Origin: Paracoccus sulfuroxidans
Lineage (GTDB): Bacteria > Pseudomonadota > Alphaproteobacteria > Rhodobacterales > Rhodobacteraceae
Direction: 5' to 3'
DNA length: 64,000 nucleotides
Assembly: GCF_007830335.1 (NCBI RefSeq)
Contig: NZ_VLKU01000013.1
Location: 5,001-69,000, forward strand
The notes beneath the pieces were generated by a model. The model was not told the DNA's origin and did no database searches. It saw only the letters and a program-made list of their open reading frames with translations. The position numbers were made by a program, and so were the translations under genes. Shown here one piece after another: positions 9,257 to 20,138 of this stretch. Numbering within the stretch: the first letter of the stretch is position 1; each line of letters starts with the position of its first letter.

Positions 9257-10471
9257 ATGCGGCAAACTTGGCGTTGGTTCGGGCCCAAAGACCTGTGTTC
9301 TGTCGATGATATGCGGCAGGCCGGGGTCGAGGGCGTGGTGTCGGCCCTGCATCACGTGTCCACGGGTGCGGTCTGGACGCCCGAGGAAATCGCCCGCCGC
9401 CAGCATGAGATCGGCCGGATGAAGGATGGCGCACCCTCGTCTCTGGCGTGGGAGGTGGTCGAAAGCCTGCCGGTGTCCGAGGACATCAAGAAGCAGCAGG
9501 GCGACTGGCGCACACATCTGGCGAACTGGAAGACCTCGATGCGGCATTTGCGCGAGGCCGGAATCGAGGTGATCTGCTATAACTTCATGCCGGTGCTCGA
9601 CTGGACACGCACCGATCTGGCCTGGCGTCTGCCCACCGGCGGAACCTGCATGCGATTCGACCTGATCGATTTCGCCGCCTTCGATATTCACATTCTGGCC
9701 CGCCCCGGCGCGGCCGAGGATTTCGCCCCCGAGGTCGTCGATGAGGCCGCCCGGCGTTTTGCCGAGATGACTGAGGATCGCAAGGCGGGGCTTGCGCGCA
9801 ACGTGGTCTTTGGCCTGCCCGGCGCGGCGGAAAGCTTCAGTCTGGCCGATGTGCGCCAGCATCTGGCGGAATATGATCGCATTTCGGCCGATCAGCTTCG
9901 CACGCATCTGATCGATTTTCTGGCCGAGGTGACGCCTCTGGCGCAGGAGCTGGGGATGCGGCTTTGCTGCCACCCCGATGACCCGCCATTCCCGCTGCTG
10001 GGCTTGCCGCGCGTGATGTCGGTCGAGGCGGATTACCGCGCCGTGACCGAAGCGGTCGACCTGTCTGCGAACGGGATCACGCTTTGCTCGGGCTCGCTCG
10101 GGGCGCGGCCCGACAATGATCTGCCAGGCATGATGGACCGGCTGGGCGACCGGGTGCATTTCCTGCATCTGCGCAACGTCCTGCGCGAAACCGATGGCAT
10201 CGGTGCCAGCTTCCACGAGGCCGAGCATCTGGGCGGCGGCACCGATATGGTCGCGCTGATCGCCTCGGTCCTGCGTGAGGAGGGGCGTCGCAAGGCGGCG
10301 GGTCGCGCGGATGTGTCGATCCCGTTCCGCCCCGATCACGGTCAGGATATTCTGGACGATCTGGGGCGGCAGGCGCAGCCGGGCTATCCCTCGATCGGGC
10401 GGCTGAAGGGGCTTGCGGAGCTGCGCGGCATCATGACCGCGCTTGAGCATCCGGTGGAGGGATTGCGGTGA
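9257..10471 (+). CDS. uxuA: mannonate dehydratase UxuA
   Basis: A 404-residue enzyme that dehydrates D-mannonate to 2-keto-3-deoxygluconate. The N-terminus MRQTWRWFGPKDLCS and GVVSALHHVSTGAVW match the UxuA family closely. Metal-site motifs include CCHPDDPPFPLLGLPR (about 249) and FRPDHGQ (about 364). The ATG at 9257 is chosen because GGAGGAG (9243-9249) precedes it and because family proteins start at this MxQTWRW. It is the first gene of the plus-strand operon, and its stop overlaps the GTG of uxuB. Confidence 0.95.
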   Translation: MRQTWRWFGPKDLCSVDDMRQAGVEGVVSALHHVSTGAVWTPEEIARRQHEIGRMKDGAPSSLAWEVVESLPVSEDIKKQQGDWRTHLANWKTSMRHLREAGIEVICYNFMPVLDWTRTDLAWRLPTGGTCMRFDLIDFAAFDIHILARPGAAEDFAPEVVDEAARRFAEMTEDRKAGLARNVVFGLPGAAESFSLADVRQHLAEYDRISADQLRTHLIDFLAEVTPLAQELGMRLCCHPDDPPFPLLGLPRVMSVEADYRAVTEAVDLSANGITLCSGSLGARPDNDLPGMMDRLGDRVHFLHLRNVLRETDGIGASFHEAEHLGGGTDMVALIASVLREEGRRKAAGRADVSIPFRPDHGQDILDDLGRQAQPGYPSIGRLKGLAELRGIMTALEHPVEGLR

Positions 10472-11931
10472 AGCGCCTGACATCCTTGGGTGATCTTCAG
10501 GGGCCTGCCCGAAAGCCCGCCTATGATCCGGCGGCGCATGGGCGCGGCATCGTGCATCTGGGGATCGGTGCGTTTCACCGCGCCCATCAGGCGGCGATGA
10601 CCGATGATGCGCTGGCGGCCTCGGGCGGGGACTGGCGGATCACCGGCGTCAGCCTGCGCTCGACCGGCGCGGCTGAGGCGATGACCCCGCAGAACGGGCT
10701 TTACACCCTGATCGAGCGGGGGGCCCGGGGCACCTCGGCACGGGTGATCGCGGCCATTCGCGACGTGATCGCCGCTGATCCGGCGGCGACGCTGGCCGCT
10801 CTTTGCGACCCTTTGGTGCGCATCGTCACGCTGACCGTGACCGAAAAGGGCTATGGCTTTGACCGGATCAACGGGGGCTTTGACGCGACCCATCCGGCGG
10901 TGCGCGCCGATCTGGCGAACCCCGCAGCCCCGTCTGGTGTCCTCGGCCTGCTGGTCGCGGCGCTGAAGCAGCGCCGTGCGGCGAGGCAGGCGCCTTTCAC
11001 CGTGCTTTGCTGTGACAACCTGCCCGAAAACGGCCACCTGCTGCGCAATGGCGTGATCAGTTTTGCCGCCGCGCAGGACCGGGAACTGGCCGACTGGATC
11101 GCGGCGGAGGTGGCCTTTCCGTCCTCGATGGTGGATCGGATCACCCCGGCTCCCACCGCCGAGACCTTTGCCGAGGCCGCGCGCCAGACGGGCTGCGAGG
11201 ATCTGGCCGCAATCGAGACCGAGCCCTTCCTGCAATGGGTGATCGAGGATCATTTCCCCCAGGGCCGCCCGAACTGGGAGGCAGGCGGCGCGATTTTCGT
11301 CGCGGACGTCGCGCCCTATGAGCGGATGAAGCTGACCATGCTGAATGGCAGCCATTCGATGCTGGCCTATGCGGGCTTCCTGTCGGGCCATCGCTATGTG
11401 CGCGATGTGATGGGTGACCCGGAACTGGCCGCGCTGATCGCGCGCCATCTGCAAGCGGCGGCTGCGGAGCTGCCCGCACTGCCCGGGATCGACCTTGCCG
11501 ATTATGCACAGGCGCTGGAGCAGCGCTTCCGCAATCCCGCCATCGCGCATGAGACCTATCAGATCGCCATGGATGGCACGCAAAAGCTGCCGCAGCGGAT
11601 TTTCCAGCCCGCGCTTACGGCGCTGCACGCGGGCCGGTCTCTGGCCCCCTTCGCTTTCGCCACCGCCGCTTGGATGCGCTATGCGCTGGGTCAGGACGAG
11701 GCGGGCACCGCCTACGCGCTGCGCGACCCGCGCGAGGATGAGATCACCGCCGCTTTGGCGACCACCCCACGCGAGGCGGGCGCGATCTTCGATGCACTCT
11801 CTGCCCTGCCGGGGCTGATGCCGGATGAATTGCGTGCCTCGCCTCAGTGGCGGGCGGCGGTTCTCCAGCCGCTGGGCCGCATGCTGACCGATGGCATCCG
11901 GTCCGCCATGCAGCATGAGACTGGCGCATGA
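10468..11931 (+). CDS. uxuB: fructuronate reductase / mannitol dehydrogenase family protein UxuB
   Basis: A 487-residue NAD-dependent long-chain polyol dehydrogenase. It has the N-terminal Rossmann domain (HLGIGAFHRAHQA, about 29) and C-terminal catalytic domain with the motif KLTMLNGSHSMLAYAG (about 288), which contains the catalytic Lys. In this context it reduces fructuronate to mannonate, the step between UxaC and UxuA. The GTG start overlaps the uxuA stop (GTGA). The family also includes mannitol and arabinitol dehydrogenases; neighbours favour UxuB. Confidence 0.9.
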   Translation: MKRLTSLGDLQGPARKPAYDPAAHGRGIVHLGIGAFHRAHQAAMTDDALAASGGDWRITGVSLRSTGAAEAMTPQNGLYTLIERGARGTSARVIAAIRDVIAADPAATLAALCDPLVRIVTLTVTEKGYGFDRINGGFDATHPAVRADLANPAAPSGVLGLLVAALKQRRAARQAPFTVLCCDNLPENGHLLRNGVISFAAAQDRELADWIAAEVAFPSSMVDRITPAPTAETFAEAARQTGCEDLAAIETEPFLQWVIEDHFPQGRPNWEAGGAIFVADVAPYERMKLTMLNGSHSMLAYAGFLSGHRYVRDVMGDPELAALIARHLQAAAAELPALPGIDLADYAQALEQRFRNPAIAHETYQIAMDGTQKLPQRIFQPALTALHAGRSLAPFAFATAAWMRYALGQDEAGTAYALRDPREDEITAALATTPREAGAIFDALSALPGLMPDELRASPQWRAAVLQPLGRMLTDGIRSAMQHETGA

Positions 11932-12830
11932 AGACCTTCCTCTCGATCGGTGAGGTGATGGTCGAGCTGTCTCAGGCGGGCGGGGGCGATCAGTGGCGGC
12001 TGGGCTTTGCGGGCGACACGCTCAACACCGCCTGGTACGCGCGCGCCTGCCTGCCGGAGGATTGGCAGGTCGAATATCTGACGCGACTTGGCAATGACCC
12101 GTTCTCACCGCGCATTCTGCAATTCCTGCAGGACAGCCGGATCGGCACCCGCCATATCGCGCAGGACGCCTCGCGCGCGGTCGGGCTTTACGCCATCGAG
12201 TTGCAGGACGGAGAGCGCAGCTTCGCCTATTGGCGCGGCCAGTCCGCCGCGCGGCTGCTGGCGGATGATCCGGCGCTGCTGGACCGCGCCTTTGAGGGCG
12301 CGGACATGGTCTATCTGTCGGGGATCACGCTGGCGATCCTGTCCGATGCCGGGCGCGAGGCGCTGATCTCTCGCCTGATCACGGCAAGGCGGGCAGGGCG
12401 GCGCACTGCATTTGACCCCAATCTGCGGCCCCGGCTGTGGGAAAGCGCCGACGCCATGCGCCACTGGCTGACCCGCGCGGCCAAGGGGGCCGAATTCCTG
12501 CTGCCCAGCTTTGAGGATGAGGCCGAATGGTTCGACGACGCCTCGCTTTCGGCCTGCGCCGAACGCTGGCGGGCCGCCGGTGCAGCTGAGGTCGTGGTCA
12601 AGAATGGCGGCGGTCCCATCGGGCTGCTGGATGCCTCGGGCTATCGCGCCTTTCCGGTCGAACATGTCACGCCTGTCGATACGACAGGGGCGGGGGACAG
12701 CTTCAATGGCGGCTATCTGGCCGCCCGACTTGGCGGAGCGACCGCCGAGTCCGCACTGCATCGCGCCCATGAAATTGCCAGCCGTGTCGTTGCGTCGCCC
12801 GGGGCATTGGTGGCAGTTTCAAAGGGATAA
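11928..12830 (+). CDS. kdgK: 2-keto-3-deoxygluconate kinase KdgK
   Basis: A 300-residue PfkB-family sugar kinase that phosphorylates KDG to KDPG, passing hexuronate carbon to the Entner-Doudoroff aldolase. The PfkB signature DTTGAGDSFNGG is at residues 251-262 with catalytic Asp257. AFDPNLRPRLW (about 163) is typical of KDG kinases. Its ATG overlaps the uxuB stop (ATGA), completing a fully overlapping uxuA-uxuB-kdgK operon. No KDPG aldolase gene is in the window. Confidence 0.93.
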   Translation: MKTFLSIGEVMVELSQAGGGDQWRLGFAGDTLNTAWYARACLPEDWQVEYLTRLGNDPFSPRILQFLQDSRIGTRHIAQDASRAVGLYAIELQDGERSFAYWRGQSAARLLADDPALLDRAFEGADMVYLSGITLAILSDAGREALISRLITARRAGRRTAFDPNLRPRLWESADAMRHWLTRAAKGAEFLLPSFEDEAEWFDDASLSACAERWRAAGAAEVVVKNGGGPIGLLDASGYRAFPVEHVTPVDTTGAGDSFNGGYLAARLGGATAESALHRAHEIASRVVASPGALVAVSKG

Positions 12831-12924
12831 GGGGTGGCCTGCAGCTTCCCGGCTGGCTACCATCGGGCGATGACCGCCGAATAAGACGGCATCGACCCAA
12901 TTCTGATACTTGCTGGGAGGCAAT

Positions 12925-13935
12925 ATGAAACTGTTTTCGATCAAGGCGCTGGCAGGCGCAGCTCTGGCCGTTGGCATGATGGTGCAAGGCGCTGCTGCGC
13001 AAGAGATGCAGTTCTTCCGCATCGGCACCGGCGGCACCGCGGGCACCTATTACCCGATCGGCGGGCTGATCGCCAATGCGATCTCCAGCCCTCCCGGCTC
13101 GCGCAGCTGCGAAGACGGCGGCTCCTGCGGCGTGGCAGGTCTGATCGCGACCGCCGTTGCCTCGAACGGCTCGGTCGGTAACGTGAACTCGATCAATGGC
13201 GGCACGCTCGAGGCCGGATTCTCGCAATCGGACGTCGCCTATTGGGCGCAGACCGGCACCGGCCTGTGGGAAGGCCAGCCCAAGGTCGAGAAGCTGCGGC
13301 TGATCGCCAACCTTTATCCGGAATCGATCCATCTGGTGGCGCGCAAGGATGCGGGCATTGCCTCGGTCGCCGATCTGAAGGGCAAGAAGGTCTCGCTGGA
13401 TGAGCCGGGCTCGGGCACGCTGGTCGATGCGAAGATCATTCTTGAGGCGTTCGGCCTGTCGGAATCCGACATCAGCGCCGAATATCTGAAACCCGATCAG
13501 GCGGCAGACCGCATGCGCGATGGCGCGATGGATGCGTTCTTCTTTGTCGGCGGCTATCCGGCAGGTGCGATTGCCGAACTCGCCAGCCAGCATGATGTCG
13601 TGATGGTTCCGATCGCCGGACCCGAGGTGGACAAGCTGCGTCAGGACTATAGCTTCTTCGCGACCGACAGCTTCCCGGCAGGCACCTACAAGGGGCAGGA
13701 CGCTGATGTCGCCACGATCTCGGTCGGCGCGCAGCTGGTGACCTCGGCCGATCTGTCGGATGATCTGATCTACGGCATCACCAAGTCGCTGTTCAACGAG
13801 ACCACGCAGAAACTGTTCGCCAATGGCCATGCCAAGGGCAAGTTCATCACGCTGGACAACGCCGTGCAGGGCGCGGGCATCCCGTTCCATGCGGGCGCCG
13901 AGAAATTCTACAAAGAGGCCGGCAAGCTGCAGTAA
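12925..13935 (+). CDS. TAXI-family TRAP receptor
   Basis: A 336-residue periplasmic solute receptor. The signal peptide ends after about residue 25 (GAAAQ-EMQFF), followed by the TAXI signature RIGTGGTAGTYYPIGGLIAN and later LKGKKVSLDEPGSGT. The start at 12925 has a good ribosome site (GGGAGG). TAXI receptors work with a fused DctQM permease, which follows here. Substrates of TAXI systems are generally dicarboxylates or related acids; this one is not predictable. It begins 94 bp after kdgK and may be a separate transcript. Confidence 0.92.
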   Translation: MKLFSIKALAGAALAVGMMVQGAAAQEMQFFRIGTGGTAGTYYPIGGLIANAISSPPGSRSCEDGGSCGVAGLIATAVASNGSVGNVNSINGGTLEAGFSQSDVAYWAQTGTGLWEGQPKVEKLRLIANLYPESIHLVARKDAGIASVADLKGKKVSLDEPGSGTLVDAKIILEAFGLSESDISAEYLKPDQAADRMRDGAMDAFFFVGGYPAGAIAELASQHDVVMVPIAGPEVDKLRQDYSFFATDSFPAGTYKGQDADVATISVGAQLVTSADLSDDLIYGITKSLFNETTQKLFANGHAKGKFITLDNAVQGAGIPFHAGAEKFYKEAGKLQ

Positions 13936-13958
13936 TGCGGCGCCGCGGATGAAACAGG

Positions 13959-13987
13959 GGGACGCGGCCGGCAACGGTTCGCGTCCC
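13959..13987 (+). other. GC hairpin between TAXI receptor and fused permease
   Basis: GGGACGCG (13959-13966) pairs with CGCGTCCC (13980-13987), followed by only TTT. It parallels the dctP-dctQ hairpin at 6202-6232. It is probably an mRNA-stabilising or partially terminating element giving excess receptor; this is inferred. Confidence 0.55.
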
Positions 13988-14022
13988 TTTGCAACAACAA
14001 GTACCTAACAGGGGGATGCTCA

Positions 14023-16089
14023 ATGAGTGCAGAGACCCGCCATTTGTCCGAGGCGGAACTGAAGAAGCTGGAAGAGGATTTCGATCCCGAGGCGCGATTC
14101 CGCACCGTCCTGCGACCCGTGGCCATTCTGGCCGGGGTTCTGATGTTCCTGCTGTCTGCCTATCACTTCTATACCGCCGGTTTTGGCATTCCGCGCAAGA
14201 CGACCCATAACGGGCTGCATTTGGGCGTGACGCTGTTCCTCGTCTATCTCAGCTTCTCGGCCTTCGCTTCGCAGCGCGAAAAGACCTCCGGTTTCGTCAT
14301 TCTGGGCCTGCCGGTGACGGATTGGCTGCTGGCCTTCGCGGGCGCGATTAGCGCCTTCTATGTCCCCTGGGTCTATGACCAGATCCAGTTCCGCATCGGC
14401 AACCCGAACCAGCTGGACATCATCATGGGCACGACCCTGCTTGTCGTGCTGCTGGAGGCGGTGCGCCGCTCGATGGGCTGGCCACTGCCGGTGATCGCGA
14501 TGTGTTTCATCGCCTATGCCTATTTCGGGCAGTCGATGCCGGGGATCTTTATCCATCCGGGCGCGGATTGGTCGGGGATCATCAACCATCTTTACCTGTC
14601 GTCGCAGGGTATCTACGGCACCGCGCTGGGGGTGATCGCGACCTATGTGTTCCACTTCGTCCTGTTCGGAGTGATGGCGCAGAAGATCGGTCTGGGGCAG
14701 CTCTTCATCGATCTGGCGACCGCGCTGACCGGGCGCTTTTCGGGCGGGCCTGCAAAGGTGTCGGTGGTGTCTTCGGCGCTTCTGGGCTCGATCTCGGGCT
14801 CGTCCATCGCGAATACCGTGACGACCGGGGCGCTGACCATTCCCGCGATGATCAAGATCGGCTTCAAGCGCCATTTCGCCGCGGCGGTCGAGGCGGCCTC
14901 ATCGACCGGCGGCCAGATCACCCCGCCCGTCATGGGCGCCGTGGCCTTCCTGATGGTCGAATATCTGGGCATCCCGCTGCGCACCATCCTGATCGCGGCC
15001 ATCGTGCCCGCCTTCATGCATTTCTTCGGCGTTCTGGTGCAGGTGCATCTGGAATCGAAGCGTCTGGGCATCCGTGGCCTGACCAAAGAGGAACTGCCGA
15101 AGGCCATGAAAGTGCTGCGCGAGGGCTGGCTTTCGTGCCTGCCGCTGGTGCTTTTGGTCTGGATGCTGATGTCGGGGCGCACGCCGTTCCTGTCGGCCTT
15201 CTGGGCGATTGCGGCCTGTATCGCGGTCTATGCGGTCCAGTGCCTGATGGCCTCGGGCGTGGTCGTCGGCGCGAAGGAATGGGCGGCGGGCATCTATGAC
15301 GGCTTCGTCGCCGGTGCGAAAAGCTCGCTTTCGGTGACGGCGGCGGCGGCGCTTGTCGGCGTGGTCATCGGCGTCGTGACGCTGACCGGCATCGGCTTCA
15401 AGATCGCCTTCATGGTGACCAGCGTGGCGCAGGGCTGGGCGGCCTCGACCCATGCCTTCCTGGGCTTCCTGCCGTTCGAGGTCTTCAGCCTGCAGACGCT
15501 GGCGCTGCTCTTCACGCTGCTGATGACGGCGGTGGTCTGCATCCTGATGGGCTGCGGCATCCCGACGACGGCCAACTATATCATCATGGTCGCCGTGGCC
15601 GCGCCGGTCCTGGGCATGATGGACGTCGAGCCGCTGGTCGCGCATTTCTTCGTCTTCTACTACGGCGTGCTGGCGGATGTGACACCACCCGTGGCGCTGG
15701 CGGCCTATGCGGCCTCGGGCATTGCGGGGGCGAATGCGTTCAAAGCGGGCAACACCGCGTTCCGGCTGTCGATGGGCAAGGCGCTGGTGCCCTTCATGTT
15801 CGTCTTCTCGCCCTCGCTTCTGCTGGTGACCAGCGGGTTCAACTGGCCTGATTTTATCCTGGCCTTCACCGGCGCCGTTCTGGGCATCGTGGCGCTGTCT
15901 GCAGCGATCACCAACTGGCTGATGGGCCCGCTTCTGAGGATCGAGCGCATCCTTCTGCCCATCGCCGCGCTGCTGATGATTGCGCCCGAACTGATCTCGA
16001 CCGTGATTGGCGCGGCCATCCTTGGGGCGGTGGCACTGCGGCAGTACATGTCCGGCCGTCCGCCCGCAGCCGTCGCGACGGCGGGCTAG
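14023..16089 (+). CDS. TRAP transporter fused (DctQM) permease
   Basis: A 688-residue inner-membrane protein. The N-terminal ~200 residues hold DctQ-like segments, and the rest is the DctM channel with about 12 further segments. Typical DctM motifs are SALLGSISGSSIANTVTTGALTIP (about 247) and GCGIPTTANYIIM (about 511). It is preceded by GGGGGA before the ATG. It works with the TAXI receptor just upstream. A 13-bp perfect hairpin lies just after the stop. Confidence 0.93.
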   Translation: MSAETRHLSEAELKKLEEDFDPEARFRTVLRPVAILAGVLMFLLSAYHFYTAGFGIPRKTTHNGLHLGVTLFLVYLSFSAFASQREKTSGFVILGLPVTDWLLAFAGAISAFYVPWVYDQIQFRIGNPNQLDIIMGTTLLVVLLEAVRRSMGWPLPVIAMCFIAYAYFGQSMPGIFIHPGADWSGIINHLYLSSQGIYGTALGVIATYVFHFVLFGVMAQKIGLGQLFIDLATALTGRFSGGPAKVSVVSSALLGSISGSSIANTVTTGALTIPAMIKIGFKRHFAAAVEAASSTGGQITPPVMGAVAFLMVEYLGIPLRTILIAAIVPAFMHFFGVLVQVHLESKRLGIRGLTKEELPKAMKVLREGWLSCLPLVLLVWMLMSGRTPFLSAFWAIAACIAVYAVQCLMASGVVVGAKEWAAGIYDGFVAGAKSSLSVTAAAALVGVVIGVVTLTGIGFKIAFMVTSVAQGWAASTHAFLGFLPFEVFSLQTLALLFTLLMTAVVCILMGCGIPTTANYIIMVAVAAPVLGMMDVEPLVAHFFVFYYGVLADVTPPVALAAYAASGIAGANAFKAGNTAFRLSMGKALVPFMFVFSPSLLLVTSGFNWPDFILAFTGAVLGIVALSAAITNWLMGPLLRIERILLPIAALLMIAPELISTVIGAAILGAVALRQYMSGRPPAAVATAG

Positions 16090-16094
16090 ACCTC

Positions 16095-16128
16095 AGCCAG
16101 CCCCGCCGAAATGGTGGCGGGGCTGGCT
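16095..16128. terminator. hairpin between the convergent TRAP permease and thyX genes
   Basis: AGCCAGCCCCGCC (16095-16107) pairs perfectly with GGCGGGGCTGGCT (16116-16128) around an 8-base loop. It lies 6 bp after the permease stop and 40 bp from the thyX stop on the other strand. The T-tail is weak (ACATTTCT). It probably acts as a terminator or 3' end stabiliser for the permease transcript. Confidence 0.6.
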
Positions 16129-16167
16129 ACATTTCTGCCCCGGCGCGAAGGCCGGAGCACCGATCTT

Positions 16168-17073
16168 TCAGCCCCAGACGCTTTCAAACTCGCGCCATTC
16201 GCCCTTGCTCATGCCCGAGTTTTCTTGCGTCACGGCCTCTCCGGCCAGACGGCGCTTCAGCACCTCGACGCCTTTCGCCGACATCTGCACGCCGCCCAGG
16301 CGGTAGTCCTCGAACGCAGCATAGGCCAGCGGCACCCAATCCTTAACGATCTGACACATGGTCTCGGCATAGGCGCGGATCTCGTATTGCGCATGGGCAT
16401 CGGCGCGCAGGCGCAGGAAGTGGAAAAGGTTGTGCAGATCCACCTTCCAGTACCATTGCGTATAGACGTTGGCGGGCAGATTCATGCGCGCCAGTTCGCG
16501 CGCCAGACCCTGCTGGCCGTCCTGGCTCAGCATCGCCTCATAATGGTCATAGCTGCGGGTCGCATCCTCGCGCAGCAGGTCCAGCACGCGGGCGGCCTCT
16601 TCGCCCTGAAGGACCTGACCCCGGCCCTGATTGTTGACGGTCGATTGAGCCGCCAGCTGTTCAGGCGCGGGAATGTAGAATTCGCGGTCGAGGATCGAAT
16701 AGCGGGCCGAGTATTCGTTCACATTTGCCGTGCGGTGGCGGATCCACTGGCGCGCGACGAAGACCGGCAGTTTGACGTGGAATTTCACCTCGCACATTTC
16801 GAACGGGGTCGAGTGCCAGTGCCTCATCAGATAGCGGATCAGCCCCTCATCATTCGAGACCGATTTCGTGCCGCGCCCATAGCTGACGCGGGCGGCCTGC
16901 GTGATGGCGCTGTCATCGCCCATATAGTCGATGACGCGGACAAGACCGTGGTCCAGAACCTCATGCCCGATATAAAGGTGGCTCTCCATCCCCTCGGACA
17001 CGGCGCGCAGGGTCGGGCGCGGGGTCGAGCGCAGCTCATCGATTTCGGCTTGCTGTTCGGGTGTCAGGGGCAT
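16168..17073 (-). CDS. thyX: FAD-dependent thymidylate synthase ThyX
   Basis: A 301-residue flavin-dependent thymidylate synthase that makes dTMP from dUMP. The ThyX motif [15 protein letters not shown] spans residues 112-126, with RHR at 112-114 and the conserved Ser at 122. [10 protein letters not shown] and the C-terminal [11 protein letters not shown] also fit. The start at 17073 ([12 protein letters not shown]) is chosen because the upstream in-frame stretch is cysteine-rich, low in homology-like features, and runs into the divergent promoter. The window shows no thyA. It stands alone, divergent from the glyoxalase-like gene. Confidence 0.95.
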   Translation of the reverse strand: MPLTPEQQAEIDELRSTPRPTLRAVSEGMESHLYIGHEVLDHGLVRVIDYMGDDSAITQAARVSYGRGTKSVSNDEGLIRYLMRHWHSTPFEMCEVKFHVKLPVFVARQWIRHRTANVNEYSARYSILDREFYIPAPEQLAAQSTVNNQGRGQVLQGEEAARVLDLLREDATRSYDHYEAMLSQDGQQGLARELARMNLPANVYTQWYWKVDLHNLFHFLRLRADAHAQYEIRAYAETMCQIVKDWVPLAYAAFEDYRLGGVQMSAKGVEVLKRRLAGEAVTQENSGMSKGEWREFESVWG

Positions 17074-17182
17074 GGGAGAATCCTCAGTTTCGGTTCTTCC
17101 CTCTTTTACACACCCGGGCATGCCATTGTAGCCCTTTGCGTGACGTGCCAGAATCAGCGCCACAAAAGGAAGGAAAACCGCC

Positions 17183-17611
17183 ATGAAAATCCGCTATCTG
17201 CACACGATGGTCCGCGTCCTTGATCTTGATAAGGCGATGGATTTCTTCCGTCTGCTGGGGCTTGAGGAAACCCGGCGGATCGAGAATGAAAAGGGCCGTT
17301 TCACGCTGGTCTTCATGGCACCCCCGGATCAGCCGGACTGCCCGGTCGAGCTGACCTACAACTGGGACGGAGACGCGGGCCTGCCCTCGGACAGTCGGCA
17401 TTTCGGGCATCTCGCCTACCGCGTCGGCAATATCTATGAGCTGTGCCAGAAGCTGATGGACGCGGGCGTGACGATCAACCGGCCGCCGCGCGACGGGCAT
17501 ATGGCCTTTGTGCGCTCGCCCGACAATATCTCGATCGAGCTTCTGCAAGAGGGCGAGCATCTGCCCCCGCAGGAGCCCTGGGCCAGCATGCCGAACACCG
17601 GCCACTGGTAG
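17183..17611 (+). CDS. gloA: glyoxalase I-like VOC-family protein
   Basis: A 142-residue protein of the vicinal oxygen chelate fold with two beta-alpha-beta modules ([21 protein letters not shown] and [16 protein letters not shown]). It resembles lactoylglutathione lyase, which isomerises the methylglyoxal-glutathione adduct. Metal ligands are likely His7, a Glu in VELTY, His74-region FGHLAY and a Glu in SIELLQ. The length is typical of GloA. AAGGAAGG precedes the ATG. It is convergent with the MarR gene (6-base gap). The specific substrate is not proven. Confidence 0.85.
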   Translation: MKIRYLHTMVRVLDLDKAMDFFRLLGLEETRRIENEKGRFTLVFMAPPDQPDCPVELTYNWDGDAGLPSDSRHFGHLAYRVGNIYELCQKLMDAGVTINRPPRDGHMAFVRSPDNISIELLQEGEHLPPQEPWASMPNTGHW

Positions 17612-17617
17612 GGCGGG

Positions 17618-18133
17618 TCAGTAGATGTAGCGGATCTGTTCGGCCCAATACCGTTCGATGCGGCGCCATTGCAGGTTCACCGCCTCGATCATCGGATCGT
17701 CCAGCACCCCCGACATATCAAGCCCCTCGGCGTGGCGCGCGAAAAGCGCGCCCACGCAATCGCGGACCTGCTGGCCTTCCGGGGTCAGCCGGACGCGGAC
17801 CGCACGGCGATCCACCTCGCATCTTTCATGATGGACATAGCCCAGTTCGACGAGCTTCTTCAGGTTGTAGGACACGTTCGAGCCCTGATACATCCCGCGT
17901 GAGCGCAATTCGCCCGCCGTCACCTCGGAGGTGCCGAGGTTATAGATCAGCAGCGCCTGAACCGGGGTCAGCTCCGAACGCCCCAGCCGCTCGAATTCGT
18001 CCTTGACCAGATCCAGCATCAGCCGGTGCAGCCGTTCCAGGATCTGCAGGCTTTCAAGATAGACCTCGGTCCTGTTGGGCCGGGTCATGGCGTGCAGTGC
18101 GGGCACCGGCTGGGCAGGGCTGTGCTGTGGCAT
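17618..18133 (-). CDS. MarR-family regulator (LdtR-like)
   Basis: A 171-residue winged-helix regulator. The core YLESLQILERLHRLMLDLVKDEFERL, then TPVQALLIYNLG, VTAGELRSRGMYQGSNVSYNLKKLVELGYV and DRRAVRVRLTPEG are strongly like the alphaproteobacterial MarR proteins called LdtR, which control cell-envelope and stress genes. The target genes here are unknown. The start could also be Met16 (MTRPNRTEV); neither has a strong ribosome site. It is monocistronic. Confidence 0.85.
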   Translation of the reverse strand: MPQHSPAQPVPALHAMTRPNRTEVYLESLQILERLHRLMLDLVKDEFERLGRSELTPVQALLIYNLGTSEVTAGELRSRGMYQGSNVSYNLKKLVELGYVHHERCEVDRRAVRVRLTPEGQQVRDCVGALFARHAEGLDMSGVLDDPMIEAVNLQWRRIERYWAEQIRYIY

Positions 18134-18226
18134 GTGCGGTTCCGTATTGTCGTCAGGTTTCAGCCACCTTGAACGATATTCCGGAATCTTCCGTTAACTG
18201 CCCCCGAAAAAACGAGAGTTATCTAA

Positions 18227-20034
<1,808 letters not shown>

Positions 20035-20138
20035 TTTCTGTCTCCTTGGCGCAAGCTGGATTGAAGGCTGGACCCAGAATGCTACCGTGGCGGCGAATGC
20101 TCCAACAAAGCCTCGGCAACCCACCATAAGGAGCGCTT

